Counted from the stretch's first letter, positions 1 through 17,241 are shown. The stretch is 64,000 nt of DNA from Odontesthes bonariensis (GCF_027942865.1 NC_134515.1:28882449-28946448); one strand, 5' to 3'. Numbers and translations are program-made. The notes: generated by a model from the sequence alone, not told the origin.

Positions 1-459
1 CGGACGTAAGTGAGATGATGGCTCCATCATGGGGAAAAGTATTGACTCTGTTTTTCAAAAGAGACATTTTAAACTTTCTTTGAGTCAATTAGTGCCAGGG
101 ATGTTTTGGAGCCAGCACCTAGTGGCTGTTGGTGGTATTGCACTCTAACTCAACACAACACTTCCTCATGAGGCTTCAGTTAGCTGAAGGAAAAAGCAGA
201 GTTGAATATTTAAAGTGCATCTCCGCAAAGATGTTGGAAATTTAAACTAGAGAAAGAAAACATTTACCTTTTAAAAATGCTGCTAGCACAGCATCTACTA
301 TGACAACAAAGTAACTTTCAAAAGCCTCATGTTGAAAAGCATCGTGGTAATTTATCCATATGTCTCACCACAGACTCGCATTCAAAAACAGCATCTGGTG
401 GGAAGCAAAACCTTTTTTTTTAAAATTTGAATGAACCAGTGAGTGTATGTTTCCCGCAG

Positions 460-1995
460 TGGACCTCGCCAGCGTCCTGACACCTGAGGTCATGGCTCCC
501 ATCCTGGCCAATCCAGAGGTGCAGCAGAGGTTGATGCCCTATCTGCCTTCTGGAGAGTCCCTGCTTCAGAGCTCAGAGGAGCTCCAAAACACTCTCAGCT
601 CGCCTCAGTTTCAGCAGGTGTGCCGTTTTCCTTACTGTGTTACTTGAAAACAAGGGAGCTGATCTTATAACCACGCAAATAGATCTTGGATTTCATTCCC
701 AGTTTGGCCCTAAACTTGATGTTCAGTTGCAAAAACGGCACAAAAGGGCAAATGAAAAGCTGTGTTTGCCAGGAGTTTAGTCACAGTGTAGTTTATATTT
801 AACATCTTTGTTGGTTTTTTGGCCCTCTCTCTGCAGGCTATGAGCATGTTCAGCAGCGCCCTGGCGTCCGGGCAGTTAGGTCCTCTAATGAACCAGTTTG
901 GCCTCCCAGCAGAAGCCGTTGATGCGGCCAACAAAGGAGGTCAGTGTTTTCTCGAGACACACACACACACACAGTAACTGTGTGTCATCACTGCGAAATA
1001 TTGTTTTCATTTTTTGGCATCTAGAAAACCCAAAGTGACATTACTTGTCAGCAGTACTAACAGCAAGTACATGTTTGCTTATTTTCTTTTTTGTTACAAT
1101 TTACGATTCTATGTTCTCACTTGTAGTTCAGCTGGGTTGAAAGAGGAAAACTGAAATTCTTTTACTCACTCCATTACAGTCACACGTGATAAAATGTGAT
1201 ATACTTTAATCTTCAACTATTCGGGACTATAAAACCAAATCCTGCACAACCCAACTGACACTTTCAAATGCATACTCACTAGTGTCCAGATCGCTGTATA
1301 ATCTCCAATAATTGAGCACTGACAATGATATTGTGCCTGCATTATTTTTGATAGTTTTAAGGCGACCAGTGGAGTTTCTCACTTTCACTCACTGAGTGGA
1401 TCCTTGAGGCCAAACAAGCATTTTTAAATTTTACCCCTTTATAGTTTTCCTCCTGCTGTATGAACCCATTTAATGGCACATTGCTGTCACCTGCTGGTAA
1501 ATGGTTTGAAATTACGAGCAAGTAGGGCAGATAAAAAAATAAGACGCCACAGGCTACTTTTAAGGACATTTTAACACAAAAAAAAAATACAACTGAAATT
1601 GAATTCAGTTTCCAGGTGAAGGTATAGAAGAGTCTGTTTCATGGTGTACCAAGGTGGTCCTTAATCACCTTGGCCCCATCCCCATTTCTACCCCCTCCCC
1701 TCTTCTTTCCTCTATTCCCTAGCCCCATCTCCTTTTTGTAAAGCGACCTTGGGTTACTTGAAAGGCGCTATATAAAACCAAGTCATTATTATTATGTGCA
1801 CTGTATGACAGTTTGACACCCCAGCGTGGAACTACTTGGTACAATAGATGAGAATGAAAACGTTTTGTTTTTTCCCCCATATCTCCTGCAGATGTGGAAG
1901 CTTTTGCCAAAGCCATGGAGACTGAGTCAAAGTCGGACCAGGACAGTGACGCCAAAGACAAGAAAGACGACGATGAAGACATGAGTTTGGACTGA
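460..1995 (+). CDS. adrm1: adrm1 (Rpn13), last three coding exons, 5' truncated by window edge
   Basis: Proteasomal ubiquitin receptor of the 19S regulatory particle. Three coding exons are visible: 460-617, 837-939 and 1892-1995 (stop TGA 1993-1995). All have AG acceptors and GT donors, and phases join without a break. The roughly 120 residues are the C-terminal DEUBAD domain, which in this family binds and activates the deubiquitinase UCHL5/UCH37. Recognisable stretches include [37 protein letters not shown] and [12 protein letters not shown], ending in the acidic tail DDDEDMSLD typical of ADRM1. The N-terminal Pru ubiquitin/Rpn2-binding domain lies left of the window. The last intron (940-1891) holds a LINE-type tail. 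Identity is close to certain from family knowledge; transcript ends are not determined. Confidence 0.95.
1734..1800 (+). repeat. LINE (L2/CR1-like) 3' tail in adrm1 last intron
   Basis: The segment contains GTAAAGCGACCTTGGGT, then GGCGCTATATAAA and a short ATT-repeat end. This is the stereotyped 3' terminus of L2/CR1-type LINEs and the SINEs that borrow their tails in fish. A pyrimidine-rich stretch (about 1680-1735) precedes it. No reverse transcriptase remains. Family assignment is from memory of the tail motif. Confidence 0.6.
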
Positions 1996-2924
1996 GTGTT
2001 CTGTGCAGAAAACTAACATTAGCCTTGAAATGTATTTATTTAGCCGCTGCTGTTTCGTTTCCTTCACACATTCGGGACAAAGAGGAATAATGTAACTGAA
2101 GCCGACTCATAGCTGATTGTGATTTGAATTGATATCTGATTTAACTCGGCGACTGTGTCCTACCTGCATGTTAGAGCAACTAGCCAACCTGTTCTTCCAC
2201 AAGTTAACAGTAAAGTTATGGAAAAACCCTAAATATGGTGTGAATTGACTGATTTGTTGAACCACCTCTTAAATCACCAAAGATCCCACGAGGAGAAGAG
2301 GAAAAAAAAAAACAACTCCAACATTTCCATTTTTTTCTACCATTGAAAATATATTTAAAAAACATTCATGTTACAGGACAGAATGAGCACACAATATTTA
2401 TCAATTTGACACCAACGTACATTTTCTATAGCTACACTGATTGGTAATTGTTTCGAACATTTTTGACCACATCAGACGTACACAAGGACCTGATTCACCG
2501 TCACAGAGCCTACGACTGTAAGGAGGTCACGATCATCTCTCCCAGACACCGACGTCTGAAGAGAAACCGTCGGAATATCCCGTGTATTTGATCGCTGATC
2601 ATGTCACTGTGGTTTCAGGCACTTTTTCACCATACTTACTTAAAATCCAAAGAGATACTGCTATCTGGTACCGGCGGAGGCAACTAGTACTTCCCATCCA
2701 CGCACTCAAGTCACAGAGAAAGCGCTACAATTGGTTATCATTAATTGGCCAACAATGGAGCACAGTGACAAAAAGCCACAACGAAAGCTTCTTTGGGTTT
2801 TAAGAGCTACTTAAAGAAACAAGAGCGTGAAATTCCTGAGAACTTAAAGGAGTGGGTGTTAGTTGGACGAGTGAAACTTAATTCCAGTGCATTTTGCAAA
2901 ACATGTCCCTGGGTAATGACATGA

Positions 2925-2930
2925 AATAAA
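2925..2930 (+). terminator. Candidate adrm1 polyadenylation signal
   Basis: AATAAA hexamer on the + strand, about 930 nt after the adrm1 stop and before the opposing cables2 signal. Position and sequence fit; cleavage here is inference. Confidence 0.4.
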
Positions 2931-3001
2931 GAAAAACACGCCTGTGAAACAACCAGCACAACCAACACTTAAGTCAGAGCTGCCAAAATAGTCTGAACCA
3001 T

Positions 3002-3007
3002 TTTATT
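3002..3007 (-). terminator. Candidate cables2 polyadenylation signal
   Basis: The + strand reads TTTATT, so the transcript has AATAAA about 630 nt after the cables2 stop. It faces the adrm1 signal tail to tail. Use is inferred. Confidence 0.4.
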
Positions 3008-3630
3008 ATTATAAATATGTGAATTCTGCCTGATTGTGTGATAATCTGTACTGATATCAAGTGGACATAAATTAAAGGCCACTTTCTTCACTAAAGATGT
3101 TTTCTGCTCACAATCTTCGCGTAATGATTCAGTCAGACGGCTGAAAATACCTTAGTGTCACAGTGTGTTGAAAAGGCGTTTAAAACTCTACAGTATGGTT
3201 CTTTATCAGTTAGAATAAATACTATACAGGCTGTATAGCAACAAAGGTGCAGGTAATGAGTTCTTCGCAAGTCACAGAGTAGATTTCATTTAAATAAAAG
3301 TTAATACCACCACGTACGAAAAAAAAACACGCGTCATGAGAAACCAAAGAAAGAGCACAATTAATGTGCTCATAGAACATCTCTAACATAGAGCCCATGA
3401 CTGGATCAACATCAGAACGTCACGCATACAAAAAGACATTCAGGGGGGGGCACGCCATCAAGTCTACAGTATTTGACAAAGAATGTAAACGAGTTGTTCT
3501 TCATTTACAGTGAAAATAAACGGTACGAGAATTATCTCTTTCAAACACCACAGCTTATGAACTGGTCGATCCACCACATGCGCACCGTTTCCAACGACTC
3601 AGCGGCCCACGCGCTCCAGCCCCATCCGGT

Positions 3631-5263
3631 CTAACCTTGCTGCACCAGTCTGCGATAGTGCGGCATGACCTTGCTCTCGGGGAGGTAGAGTCCCATCTCC
3701 AAGGCAACCAGCACCGAGAACTCCAGCGGAATCAGCTCCCGTCTGTTTATACGGAAACGCTCCTCCAGCTTCTGCTCATCCGTGGGGAGAAAACAAAGAT
3801 TTGAGAGATAAAGAGTGATGATGTTGTAAACTGTGAAATCTCTTTAAAGAGTCTTGGTTGTACTCCTATTTGATGTTCATGCCACATGTCCAATAGAAAC
3901 TTTTTGGGTTTTTTTGCACCTACATGCAGGTTACTTTGTGCAATGTATATACGCCTTAAAAAAAATATCAGCTGGGTAAACACTGAGCTGGAGTTTCACA
4001 CGTTACAGGTTTTTCCACAATGGCTACCAGTTCTTCATCTGCAATGGAAATGAGATGTTTGTGTTGGAAACTTTACTCACATCAATGAGCTGTTTGACAT
4101 CTGGTTTCCGCAGATCACTGCTGATCTTTGCAGCCAGCAGCACGCACGCAGCCGCCACCAGTTTCCTGTTCTGCTTGTTGAGACGACCCTGCAGCACCAG
4201 CTTCTCAAAATAAACAAAAGCCATCGCTATGGTGACCGGCTGCAGACTGCACTCGTCACTCATGGCCCTCATCTCCCTCTTCAGGCTAGAGAAGAGAGGT
4301 CACAGTTATTCGTCTGTTTTTCGAAGAGAGTGCGTTGCGTGACAACTTTGAACCACATTAAAAAAAGAAAAAAACGAGGCTCAACCTCCAAAACACTCCT
4401 TAAAAGGAAGGTTTGAAAATCAAAGAAGAATGCAAGACACACGCACCTTCTTATCTTGCTCAGTGTCAGCTTAATGTGAGGAAACTTCTCCTTGAAAGTC
4501 TCGTTCATATCCTTCTTCAGGTCGGATGGTTTCACATATTCAATGACGGTTGTCTGCCGAGATGGAAAAAAAAAGCCAGAAGGTCAATACAGAACTACCT
4601 GGTATCAGCATGAATTACAGCTACAGCCCAGGCTTTACGGTTTCACTTGTAGAGTGTCGATTCTCGCGCAGATTGCCGAGGTTACAGCCTTGTGATGTAA
4701 TCGCGTGGGGAGCAGTAAAATCATGAGCGAGGCATAATGGGGGATTTTTACTCTCCAACATGACTGGATGCTTTTCAAAGGTGGAGTTATATTGCTCAAA
4801 AGGCTGAATAAAAACAATTTACAAGTCAAATGAAAGAATTCTGTCCTGGATTCTGAGACGGAAGACGCTCAGTGTGACACCTTGTGTGTGTTATTCAGAC
4901 CTTGTGAATAACACACAGATTAAGCGCAATACCCGATTTAAAATCATACTACATAAAATATGACAGAACTTGTGAAAGCAATTTATCAATTATTCATTCA
5001 AAATGTTGGGTTTTTTTTCCATTTATTACAAGCAATGTTCAATAGAAATGTATAATTCAATAAATGAGCACCACTGAGCTCCAGATAAAAGTCAGAATGT
5101 CCATATGAACCGATGAGCTCGTTAGCTGCTACAGCTAGCAGCAGAGAGAAAATACTGAGAACATCCAGTAGTATCAGTTAAATTCAAGCATAGGATGGAA
5201 CTATATTCAAACACAAATTTGTGTTTCACTTCCTGTCTGCAGCCTTTGGTTGTGCACATACTT

Positions 5264-5310
<47 letters not shown>

Positions 5311-8300
5311 AGAGAGAAAAGCAGATCAGAAACCTGCTTAAATATTAGCACAATTTGAAACTCTGGAGCTCAAGAATTCTGTAGCAATGCGATTTCTGCT
5401 ACCTCCAGTTATTCGAATAATCAGTTCCAAAAGCTAAAGTCCCAAACGTGCAGCAGCTCCAGCCAATCAGTTGTGAGGATTTGCTTCTATTCTTCAGATT
5501 TAACATGAGCCATTTAAAAATGAGCCACAGCTTAATTAGCAAAGAAAATAACAGTTACAGCTCTGCTCACCACGTATGATGCAAATATCAGCACCCGCTT
5601 GTGTCTCCCACAGGGCCACTGAGGGTCGCTGAGCAGGTACGGGTCGTACTCCGCCACCTCTTCTACGCCTGCAACACGTACAGTCAATGATCACTTCTAG
5701 TAGAACAATGCAGCATGTGTGTTTTCGGAAGCTTAGCCTGGAGTCTTACATTGGTCTTGTGCCACACTGTTGTTCGGACGAGCAGGGGTGAAGTTCCTCT
5801 GCCCGTTGCCACGGAAACGAGACTGAGGGGTCTGAGCTGCGCAGTTCTCCGGCACACTGCTGCTCTTCTGTCTCACCAAGGCATTGGTTGGATACAGGAA
5901 CTGTGCATAGGACACCGTCTGAGGAGGAGAAATGAGACAGTCAGCGATGTGTGCGTTTCCAGATAATTATAACCAGGGCTACTACACATCATTCTGACAT
6001 TCACCTTCCCAGAGGCAGCCAGCTCCACACCTTCCAAGGAAGGAAGCAAATCTGCAGCCCCCACAGAGGACAGTCTTTGTCTCTGAGCGTCCAGCTTAGG
6101 ATCACTGTTCACAAAGAGAAGTTTCTGTCACATCCATGCTCTGCCTCAAACACAAAGCTCTCACAAAAAAAAAGAAAAAAGAAAAAAGAGAATGACATGG
6201 ATCACACAGGAGGATGGAAACATAAAAAGCGATGGGTCGGTGGCTCCATGCTTGGGATGGCGCTTCCTTTGTACCTGAGATGAGCACGCTCTCCATAGGG
6301 CAGCACTGAGAAAGCAGCATATAGCGACCGCTTGGCACAAATCAGCATGATCCTGCAGGACACAGCAAGTACAGGCAGACAAAACAGATGGTGTGTCAGT
6401 CTACAGATGGCAACTACAGTCACTGCTACTCAACACACTCCATCAGCGGTGGTGCCAACGAAATCACTCACAGAGCCACATTTATGCTGCTCACTACTGA
6501 AGCCAGCCAGCAAGCCAACAACGACCATCTAAAGCTCAAAGCAGGAAGCGGGATGTCGGAGCGGGACGAGACCCCAGTTACTGACTCTTATCACCATCGC
6601 AGTCAAGTCGCAGAAGCATAAATCAACTCTGGATTTTGATTACTCATATAAGATAAAGTGCCAAAAATCAACAGGCATGTGAACAAACAACATTTTCTGA
6701 GGTATTCAGAGAGTCATTAGCAGATAAACCAAGAATGATAATACCGGTAACTTACTTCCCTACGAATGATGTTATATCTTTAATGCGGCTGTATTGATCT
6801 CTTCTTTTTTTATTTCAGTATCTAATGTTTGAAAAAAAACAAACGACTAATATTTTTGCTGTGGTTAAATTAAGGAACACGTCTACATCACCGCTGCGGG
6901 ATGAGACCGCTTCGTCCACATTTCGTACAGTAGCGTAGACGATTTCAGCTGACCCTGTCCTGTATTCCTGACTCAGTAACCTTGAATCGGAACTCATTGC
7001 AGATCAAACTAAAAATCTGTTTTTTTCACAAGAACCAGAAATATTTGACTACCATTATCTTTCCAGCTGATATACTAAACGAGACACAAAGTACAAGTTT
7101 GAATTGATGAGAAGGCGTTTTTGTTCTTCTTGTTTTTCAAATGTCAGGTGTCACCAGAGTCATCTTGTTTTCTATCAGTTTTCCCATCAGTCAGCATTGT
7201 GAGCTGCTCGCCAAGGTTGTGGAACTCGCTGTAAAGCTGGGCAAACAGTGGTTGTATAAGTCATTTATAAAGTCCCAACGGATGCTGCTCTTTAATGCTG
7301 GAACTTGCCACATACACTCCAAGCACGAGGAAAATGCTGTTTCTGGCTAACTGGATCAGAAGTCATAATGCAGTCATCTTCTGGGAGGATGTTTGATCAT
7401 GCAGGGGGTTACAGAAGACAGGAAGTATTACGGAGGTGTCTTCAGAGGTCAGAATGTGAAACAATCTACTCGGTTTTGCAAAGATTCAGTGAATCGAGTA
7501 TTTTTTTTGAAGGAGCTGTTTGAATTTGTTAGAGCTACACCATGAAATGAAGTTGTATCTCTTAATCCACACTCTTAAAACACACTCGCAAAGTGTTGGA
7601 TTACTAATCTTTTAAATAAAGTCTACTATGTTGGAAAGAAACACCAATGTTATTAGAAAGAGTAGAAAGAGAGGCCGAAAATATGTTAAATCGGTCTTCC
7701 GTTTTTCGCTTTGTGTTAACAAAAAGGTTTTTTTTTCATGCACATAGTTAGAAGGGTCTTTAATAAATGTTTAGGTTTTTTTTTAAACTTAGGAATAAAA
7801 GCAAGTTTATTCATACCTTATTTCATTATTTTAACAGAACTCAGTACGACTTAAATGTTTTGGTAACGCACAAGAAGCACAAACCAGAACTGGATAAGCT
7901 AAAAACAACAGACGAGCAACCAACAAACACTGTACACACCGACTAAAGCTTCACTGTATTGACAGAAATGTGGACAAACCAGCTCATCAGCGTCTTGTCA
8001 ATAGCATCGCAGCCCGTAAATCTACACAAACACTGAGGCCGAAGCTCCCCACAAAACATCAATAACAGTCAGCTGCAGCCTCTGCCATCGACACTTGGTG
8101 GGCGAGGTTTGTCTTAAAGGGGGACAACACTGAAACGCTGACATCTGCTAGCGGTAATTACCTTAGCTAACATAATCTACACGTTTCCCTCAGTTCAGGA
8201 ACAAACAGTACCATCCCTGCAGGACAATTAAGGGTTGCTGCATCATTGGTTGTAGACATCAGCACAAAAAAAAAAAACACGTTAGCACATGTATGCATGT

Positions 8301-9895
8301 GGACATGAATATGATGTGGATGTTGGATGTCAATAGAGTGGAGAGACAAATGAAAAACGGGGAGTCAAATAACCATTACAAAGGACATAACACGTTTCTG
8401 TGAAGGTAGAGTTAGAAGGATTAATACGGCAAAATCCCAAAAGATGCTTCGAGACACTCTTGTGGTCAACATGTTAAATAAGCTGCCAACAGTGGTGTTA
8501 TTTCAGCCTCTTCTTGCTTTGAGGTAACCTTACTGCTGGTGCAATAGGGTGTTAAATTTCAACACTGCACCTCTTTTGGCTTTTGCTAAGCTTCCAAGGG
8601 TGATTAAATTCACTGTAGGAATCGCCATCCAGCAGCTGTGTATTCCTGTTATTCCTTTGCGGCCTCTGTACCACAGTTAAGCAGCTTATTATAATACTAG
8701 AGTGAGTATATTGCCACTGCCGGTGAAGGCCTACTTCAGAATCCTACATAAAACATCCTTTGTCTCTAAAATGTAGTCCTACCTAAAATATATCAAATGT
8801 AAATGTTGGTCTAAGTGCTGCTTTGACACTCACCTACATCCCCTGGTATCATACTGCCTCATACTTTTGATGAAGTGGACCTTCTTTGGCAGCTTAGGTC
8901 CAGGTGAACCAGAAATATTTCTCAACCTGTGGGAACAAAACTTAGTCAAAGATTTCACAAGCAAACAAAAACGTTCCATGTGAGATGGCTTCCTCTGCAA
9001 TCATGCAAAGTTTGGTAGTGAAACCACAGGGAATCAAATACAGACAAAGATTTAGTTTGTGTTTCCACCAAACAACACCTTACAGAATGAATGTTACAAG
9101 TGACTTAAGAGTTATCTTGTGTAAGATATTAATGACAGTACACTAAAAAGAAAACAACAGTGTTAAACCAGAGATTACAGTAAACTCAACCTATTCTGAA
9201 GACGCTCAATTATTTACACAACAGAAAACGCTGGGACATGAAAATGGAAGCAAATTCCTCTCATGATACTCATACGGAAGTTGGCAGCCTGATTCTAAGG
9301 CCCACACTATTGTGTGATGAAACATCGACAAACATCCTCACCTCTGCCGTGAATCCACAGCATTGCTGGCCGGGACCGGGCTGAGGGCGGCGGGTGTTGA
9401 CTTGGCTCGCGCGCAGGGCTGGTGTCCGGCTGGAACGGGGGACAGGGGGGTGTCCGGGGTCGGCGCCTCGACCGCACCGCCGCCCTCTAAAAACACCTCG
9501 TTGGGTCCTACAGAACTTGCGGTGGACGGTCCAGGAGACGCTACCAAAGAAGGTCGGATAGGGCTCAGCACCCCTGGGAAACTGGAGGACGAGCCGCCAC
9601 CGGCCGCGGTGGGGTCTGTCACCTGGACGACAGGTTCTTGGCTTTCAGTTGGCAGGAGCTCGCCCGTTGCGTCTCCGTTTCTATCACTGTGACCAGGCTC
9701 CTCGGTGGCGTTTTGGTCGGCATTTTCAACGCTAAGCTGAGGCTGGGGTCGTCCGTCGAGTGAAATATTGCTCAGGAACAGCAAAGCTGCCTCTCTCCGT
9801 CGGGAGTCTTTAGCTTTCCTCCGTTGGTCTCGCTGAGTCCTTGCTGATTTACTGTTACTGCCGTTGGACTGCAGACCGCAGAAAGCGGTCGCCAT
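3631..9895 (-). CDS. cables2: cables2, Cdk5 and Abl enzyme substrate, complete, 9 coding exons, 514 aa
   Basis: Cyclin-box adaptor of the CABLES family, known to link Cdk5/Cdk2 with Abl-type kinases. Coding exons in transcript order: 9895-9342, 8926-8834, 6352-6275, 6104-6005, 5918-5750, 5668-5571, 4553-4447, 4285-4081, 3771-3631 (stop TAG). They total 1545 nt with consistent phases. The start fits the family: MATAFCG, then a basic stretch and [14 protein letters not shown]. Exon 2 has [17 protein letters not shown]; exon 3 [19 protein letters not shown]; exon 5 FLYPTNALV; exon 6 [18 protein letters not shown]. Exons 7-9 form the C-terminal cyclin box (about residues 365-510), with [27 protein letters not shown] and [15 protein letters not shown]. 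The middle of exon 1 is Pro/Ser/Ala-rich and presumably disordered. I chose cables2 over cables1 from size and the adrm1 neighbour; the paralogue call is less certain than the family. Confidence 0.92.
5275..5308 (+). repeat. Poly(A) run, 34 bp
   Basis: Uninterrupted A run in cables2 intron 6 (between exons at 5571 and 4553). It reads as poly(U) in the cables2 transcript. No SINE body is recognised next to it. Confidence 0.9.
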
Positions 9896-9974
9896 TCTAG
9901 GCTAAACGGAATCTGTTGAACAAGAAAGCAACGAGTACCGGTATCAGAGCATAAGCCCCGCCTACTAGGTTATG

Positions 9975-10071
9975 ATTGGCTGGAAGGGTAATTATGCACG
10001 CGAAACCGTATAAATCCGCTTGGGTGATTTGGTATTTTGAGCAAAGGTCCTTGTTGCCCGTTGTTGATTGG
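9975..10071 (-). promoter_or_regulatory. Candidate cables2 promoter with two CCAAT boxes
   Basis: ATTGG occurs on + at 9975-9979 and 10067-10071, i.e. CCAAT in the cables2 direction, 80 and 172 bp upstream of its start codon (9895). There is no TATA box at the expected spacing. Paired CCAAT boxes suit NF-Y promoters. Motifs are seen; function is inferred. Confidence 0.4.
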
Positions 10072-10228
10072 ATGTAGGCCTATAGTAGGAGGAGTTCTAC
10101 TGACCAAGGAACTATTCAACGTCAAAAAAAAAGAAAACTCGTTAACAATGAGAACACGTGAATAAATGAAAAAAAAAAGAATAGACGCGTACAACTGATT
10201 CAAACTAAACTATTATGCTATTTACTAT

Positions 10229-10560
10229 TAAAACTACAGCTGTGTCACAATGACTGTTTGTATCAGTGTAAAACAGGTCAGCTGAACAATGTCTTGTTTG
10301 CAAAGTAGCAAACGAGTGATATTGTTTTTTCAATAGAAAAGAAAAAGCGAATGGATTGCCAAAAGTGTGGTTTCTCCTAATGATCACTAGTTCCATTATT
10401 TTGCTCACCCCCCACTTGTGTTTCCTTTAGAGTCCCCCCAAAGCGGGGTTATACTCTAGATCCAGACACAGGTGGGAGGTCTGCAGATGACAGCTTGAAT
10501 TCAAATCAAATTAAAAAATGATTTCCAATTGTAAATTTTTCCATAATTTTCCAGGAGATA
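10229..10560. repeat. Diverged duplicate segment, copy 1
   Basis: This starts TAAAACTAC and contains CACAATGACTGTTTGTATCAG, GGTCAGCTG and, near its end, TTTTCCAGGAGATAAC. A second copy at 11852-12110 keeps the same landmarks in the same order with many substitutions and indels. It is either an ancient local duplication or two insertions of one unidentified repeat. Confidence 0.45.
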
Positions 10561-11851
10561 ACAACAATAGTCATAAATGGATACGAATAGCATTATTTCT
10601 GTCTTCATTATGCCCTTGTTTTTATTAGATTATTTGCAATGTTGGTAACCTTCATCCAGCAATACTGGGAGTCACAAGTCCCTGCTATTGTTATTTTCAG
10701 AATCAGTGGCTGAAAGGTTTGGGAGCCTCTGGTTTGAATCTGTTATGTGGTTGTGCATGATGTTTGGCTGTCATTTATTAGACTCAATTTGTCCAAACAT
10801 TTGTGTTTTCCTTAGAAGAAATTGCACCAGTTACCTATTTAACATTGGTGTTAGGGTCAGTGGACTGTACACATGTGAGTGTGATATAAAAATGAGCTCT
10901 GAAGGGCAATTTGGCTGTTTGTTCTCTCATTTGACCCCAGCAATGGGAGCTGTTAGGACACTTTGCACAAGAATTTAATTTTGCATTCGCTCACCATTGA
11001 TTTCTAAACATGAAGTCTGGGCGAGTATTTGTATGAGACAGAAAGTGAAGTGCGAGATTTTTTTCCATCTCCTGAGTTCCAGTAATCACCTTTTAGAACG
11101 ACAATGCAAGCAGCGTGCCAAAGAGTGCAGCCTGTGATTTGTGTTGTATCTATCAATCAATTCAGCCAGTAACAGTAAAGGTCTGGAAAACACATCGCTT
11201 TTTATTGTGGCAACAATGACAAATTGTTTTCACCTTGTTTTTCTTGCTCTGAAAAGCAACAGTCTGTCATGACCAGCTTAAGGCTTTTTGATTCTAGCTC
11301 TGTGTTTGAGGTACAGCCCCACCCAACTCCTGCCACAACAAGCTCACCTTATGGTACACCTCGTGGGTCGTTACATGATGGACTCAAGCAGTTAGCACCA
11401 TAACAAAAACCTCTCTGGCTTTTATTCCTTTAAACTACAGCAGGGGTGGCAAAGGTGCTCGATGGGCTTTGTATTTGTTTTAGTGTCATCTGGGAATAAA
11501 AAAAACCCAAACTGAATGAACAGTGAATACAACAAAATTGTCATATCTCAGTGATTTTGAATGAACTCTAAAGCACATTACAGGACACCCCCCACCCGTA
11601 CACATGCTGGTATGTGAGCTCACATACGCACAGACACGCAAACACACAGGGTTCGGATATTTCCGTCTCGCGACTACTCTATAGTAAAACAACCTTGATT
11701 ACAGAAAGCGTGGTAGAGATTTGTTTCATTGAGATAAATTCTCAATGATGTCATTTCTGGAGAAAAAAAAAAAAAAAAACTCAAACAAAACTCTTATTTC
11801 TCACCAGTTATGCCTAATGAAACAAACAGATTTAAAATGATCAATCCTTGT

Positions 11852-12110
11852 TAAAACTACTAGCAGCGGAACAATGAATCTTTGTGTCAGTGGAAACCAG
11901 ATCAGCCGGACATGTGAATAATTGTCCTGTTTTCAAACTGTCCAAAGGTGAGTATGTTTGACCATTAAAGAAATAAATTAAAACTGGTGTCAAACTCTAC
12001 ACAAAGAGCACATCCTTAGATTTTTTTTGTTGTTATTTTTTCCACAAAATTTGTATCAAATTACAAATTCTCCCGTGAAAAACATTTGTCGAAATTATCA
12101 GGAGACGACG
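11852..12110. repeat. Diverged duplicate segment, copy 2
   Basis: Landmarks TAAAACTAC, AACAATGAATCTTTGTGTCAG, GATCAGCCG, then AATTATCAGGAGACGAC mirror copy 1 at 10229-10560. The two are separated by about 1.6 kb at one end and 1.55 kb at the other. Judged by eye, not by alignment software. Confidence 0.45.
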
Positions 12111-13247
12111 GACCTGCAAATTAAAGTGTCACCAAAAGTACCTCACACCTGTACTATCAACAATATCAAAGCTATTTTGTAAGGAGTCTGTGGCTATCTT
12201 CTTCTACAAACGACAAACGCAGTATAATTACAGACGGTGCTGTCCCTCTGCAACTTCCTCTTCATTGTACAGTAATTTACATCTAAATTAATGTCTGTCC
12301 TGTTGCTTCTGCTGCGTAAAATGCAACGAGTATGAAAACGTTGAGTCCTGTCAGTAGAATGCATCCTGTAAATGTGATGGAAATCGCAACGTGGCCGTTA
12401 TTCGCATTCTGGAGGAAGGTGCATCACGCTGAAATGATGTGGTGACAAGTCCAAAAAAACAAAACAGACTGCTTGTAAACACACACTGATTTCTGTTCGT
12501 TCTCTGCTTACCTTAAACAAACATATACTACAGGATTGTTGTAAATCCCACAAACGGCATGAAAATGCTTGAGAAGCCTTGTCACAAATAATCACACTGT
12601 CGACAGTTTTTTTTTACATTCAACTCAAATGTTGCCTTTGAACTTCAGATTCGAAGCAGCATTTTCAGAGACTCCTTCAACATGACTGAAAAGCTTTTTG
12701 AAAAAGGATGTGTTTCATGTGGATTGTGTTTAAAATACAGTGTGAGATTAACCTCTTTAACTCCCTCACCAGCTCACTGAATCATGTTCTAGCTGCCATA
12801 AATAACCATGCATGTTGAAGGCTTGTCTCTGTTGTGAGCCACCTTTCAGGATGTGCTGAAGCAACCTCACTGAGGAGGACTTTCCTCCTCTGATTGATAA
12901 CAGCTCCACTTGTCTGCCTGCCTGTGCTCTTCTTCAAGTTCACCAGACAGTGAGCTTTGCAGCTAACTGTTGGCTCCTCCTGTGTCACATCATGACCTGA
13001 GAATTGATAAAGAAACCAAAATATGCACCATCATTACACAATGCCACAGGACTTTTCCTTTGTAGAACATATAGACACAGCACTCTATCTCTTTCTTTGC
13101 CTGTTCCTGTGCAGCGTCTGACACCGCAGAGAGCAGTTGAGTAGGTGCGGAGCTAAAACACTGCTCAGTGAGAGCCAGCCTGCTGCCATTTTTATTTCAG
13201 GCCGGATAACCCACGGTAAGAAGCTGAATCATAGCACCTTCAGCACA

Positions 13248-17241
<3,994 letters not shown>

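Larger units (their letters stand above)
1996..3630. other. Convergent 3' UTR / intergenic stretch between adrm1 and cables2
   Basis: No protein-coding exon is seen. This 1.6 kb must hold the 3' UTRs of two genes transcribed toward each other. Candidate polyadenylation signals are AATAAA on + at 2925-2930 (adrm1, about 930 nt after its stop) and AATAAA on - at 3007-3002 (cables2, about 630 nt after its stop). The two signals are only about 70 bp apart and would give nearly abutting tails. A run of eight G lies near 3445-3452. Confidence 0.5.
10072..13247. other. Intergenic DNA and probable xkr7 3' UTR
   Basis: No coding exon is supported. xkr7 ends at 13248, so its 3' UTR enters from the right. 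Candidate signals (TTTATT on +, AATAAA in the transcript) are at 13191-13196, only about 50 nt after the stop, at 11421-11426 and at 11201-11206. Two diverged copies of one segment, near 10229-10560 and 11852-12110, lie here and are listed separately. A 17-18 bp poly(A) run lies near 11763-11780. Confidence 0.5.

Noticed and set aside
9363..9692. 109-codon + strand frame antisense to cables2 exon 1
   Set aside because: Antisense shadow of a GC-rich, Pro/Ser-rich exon.
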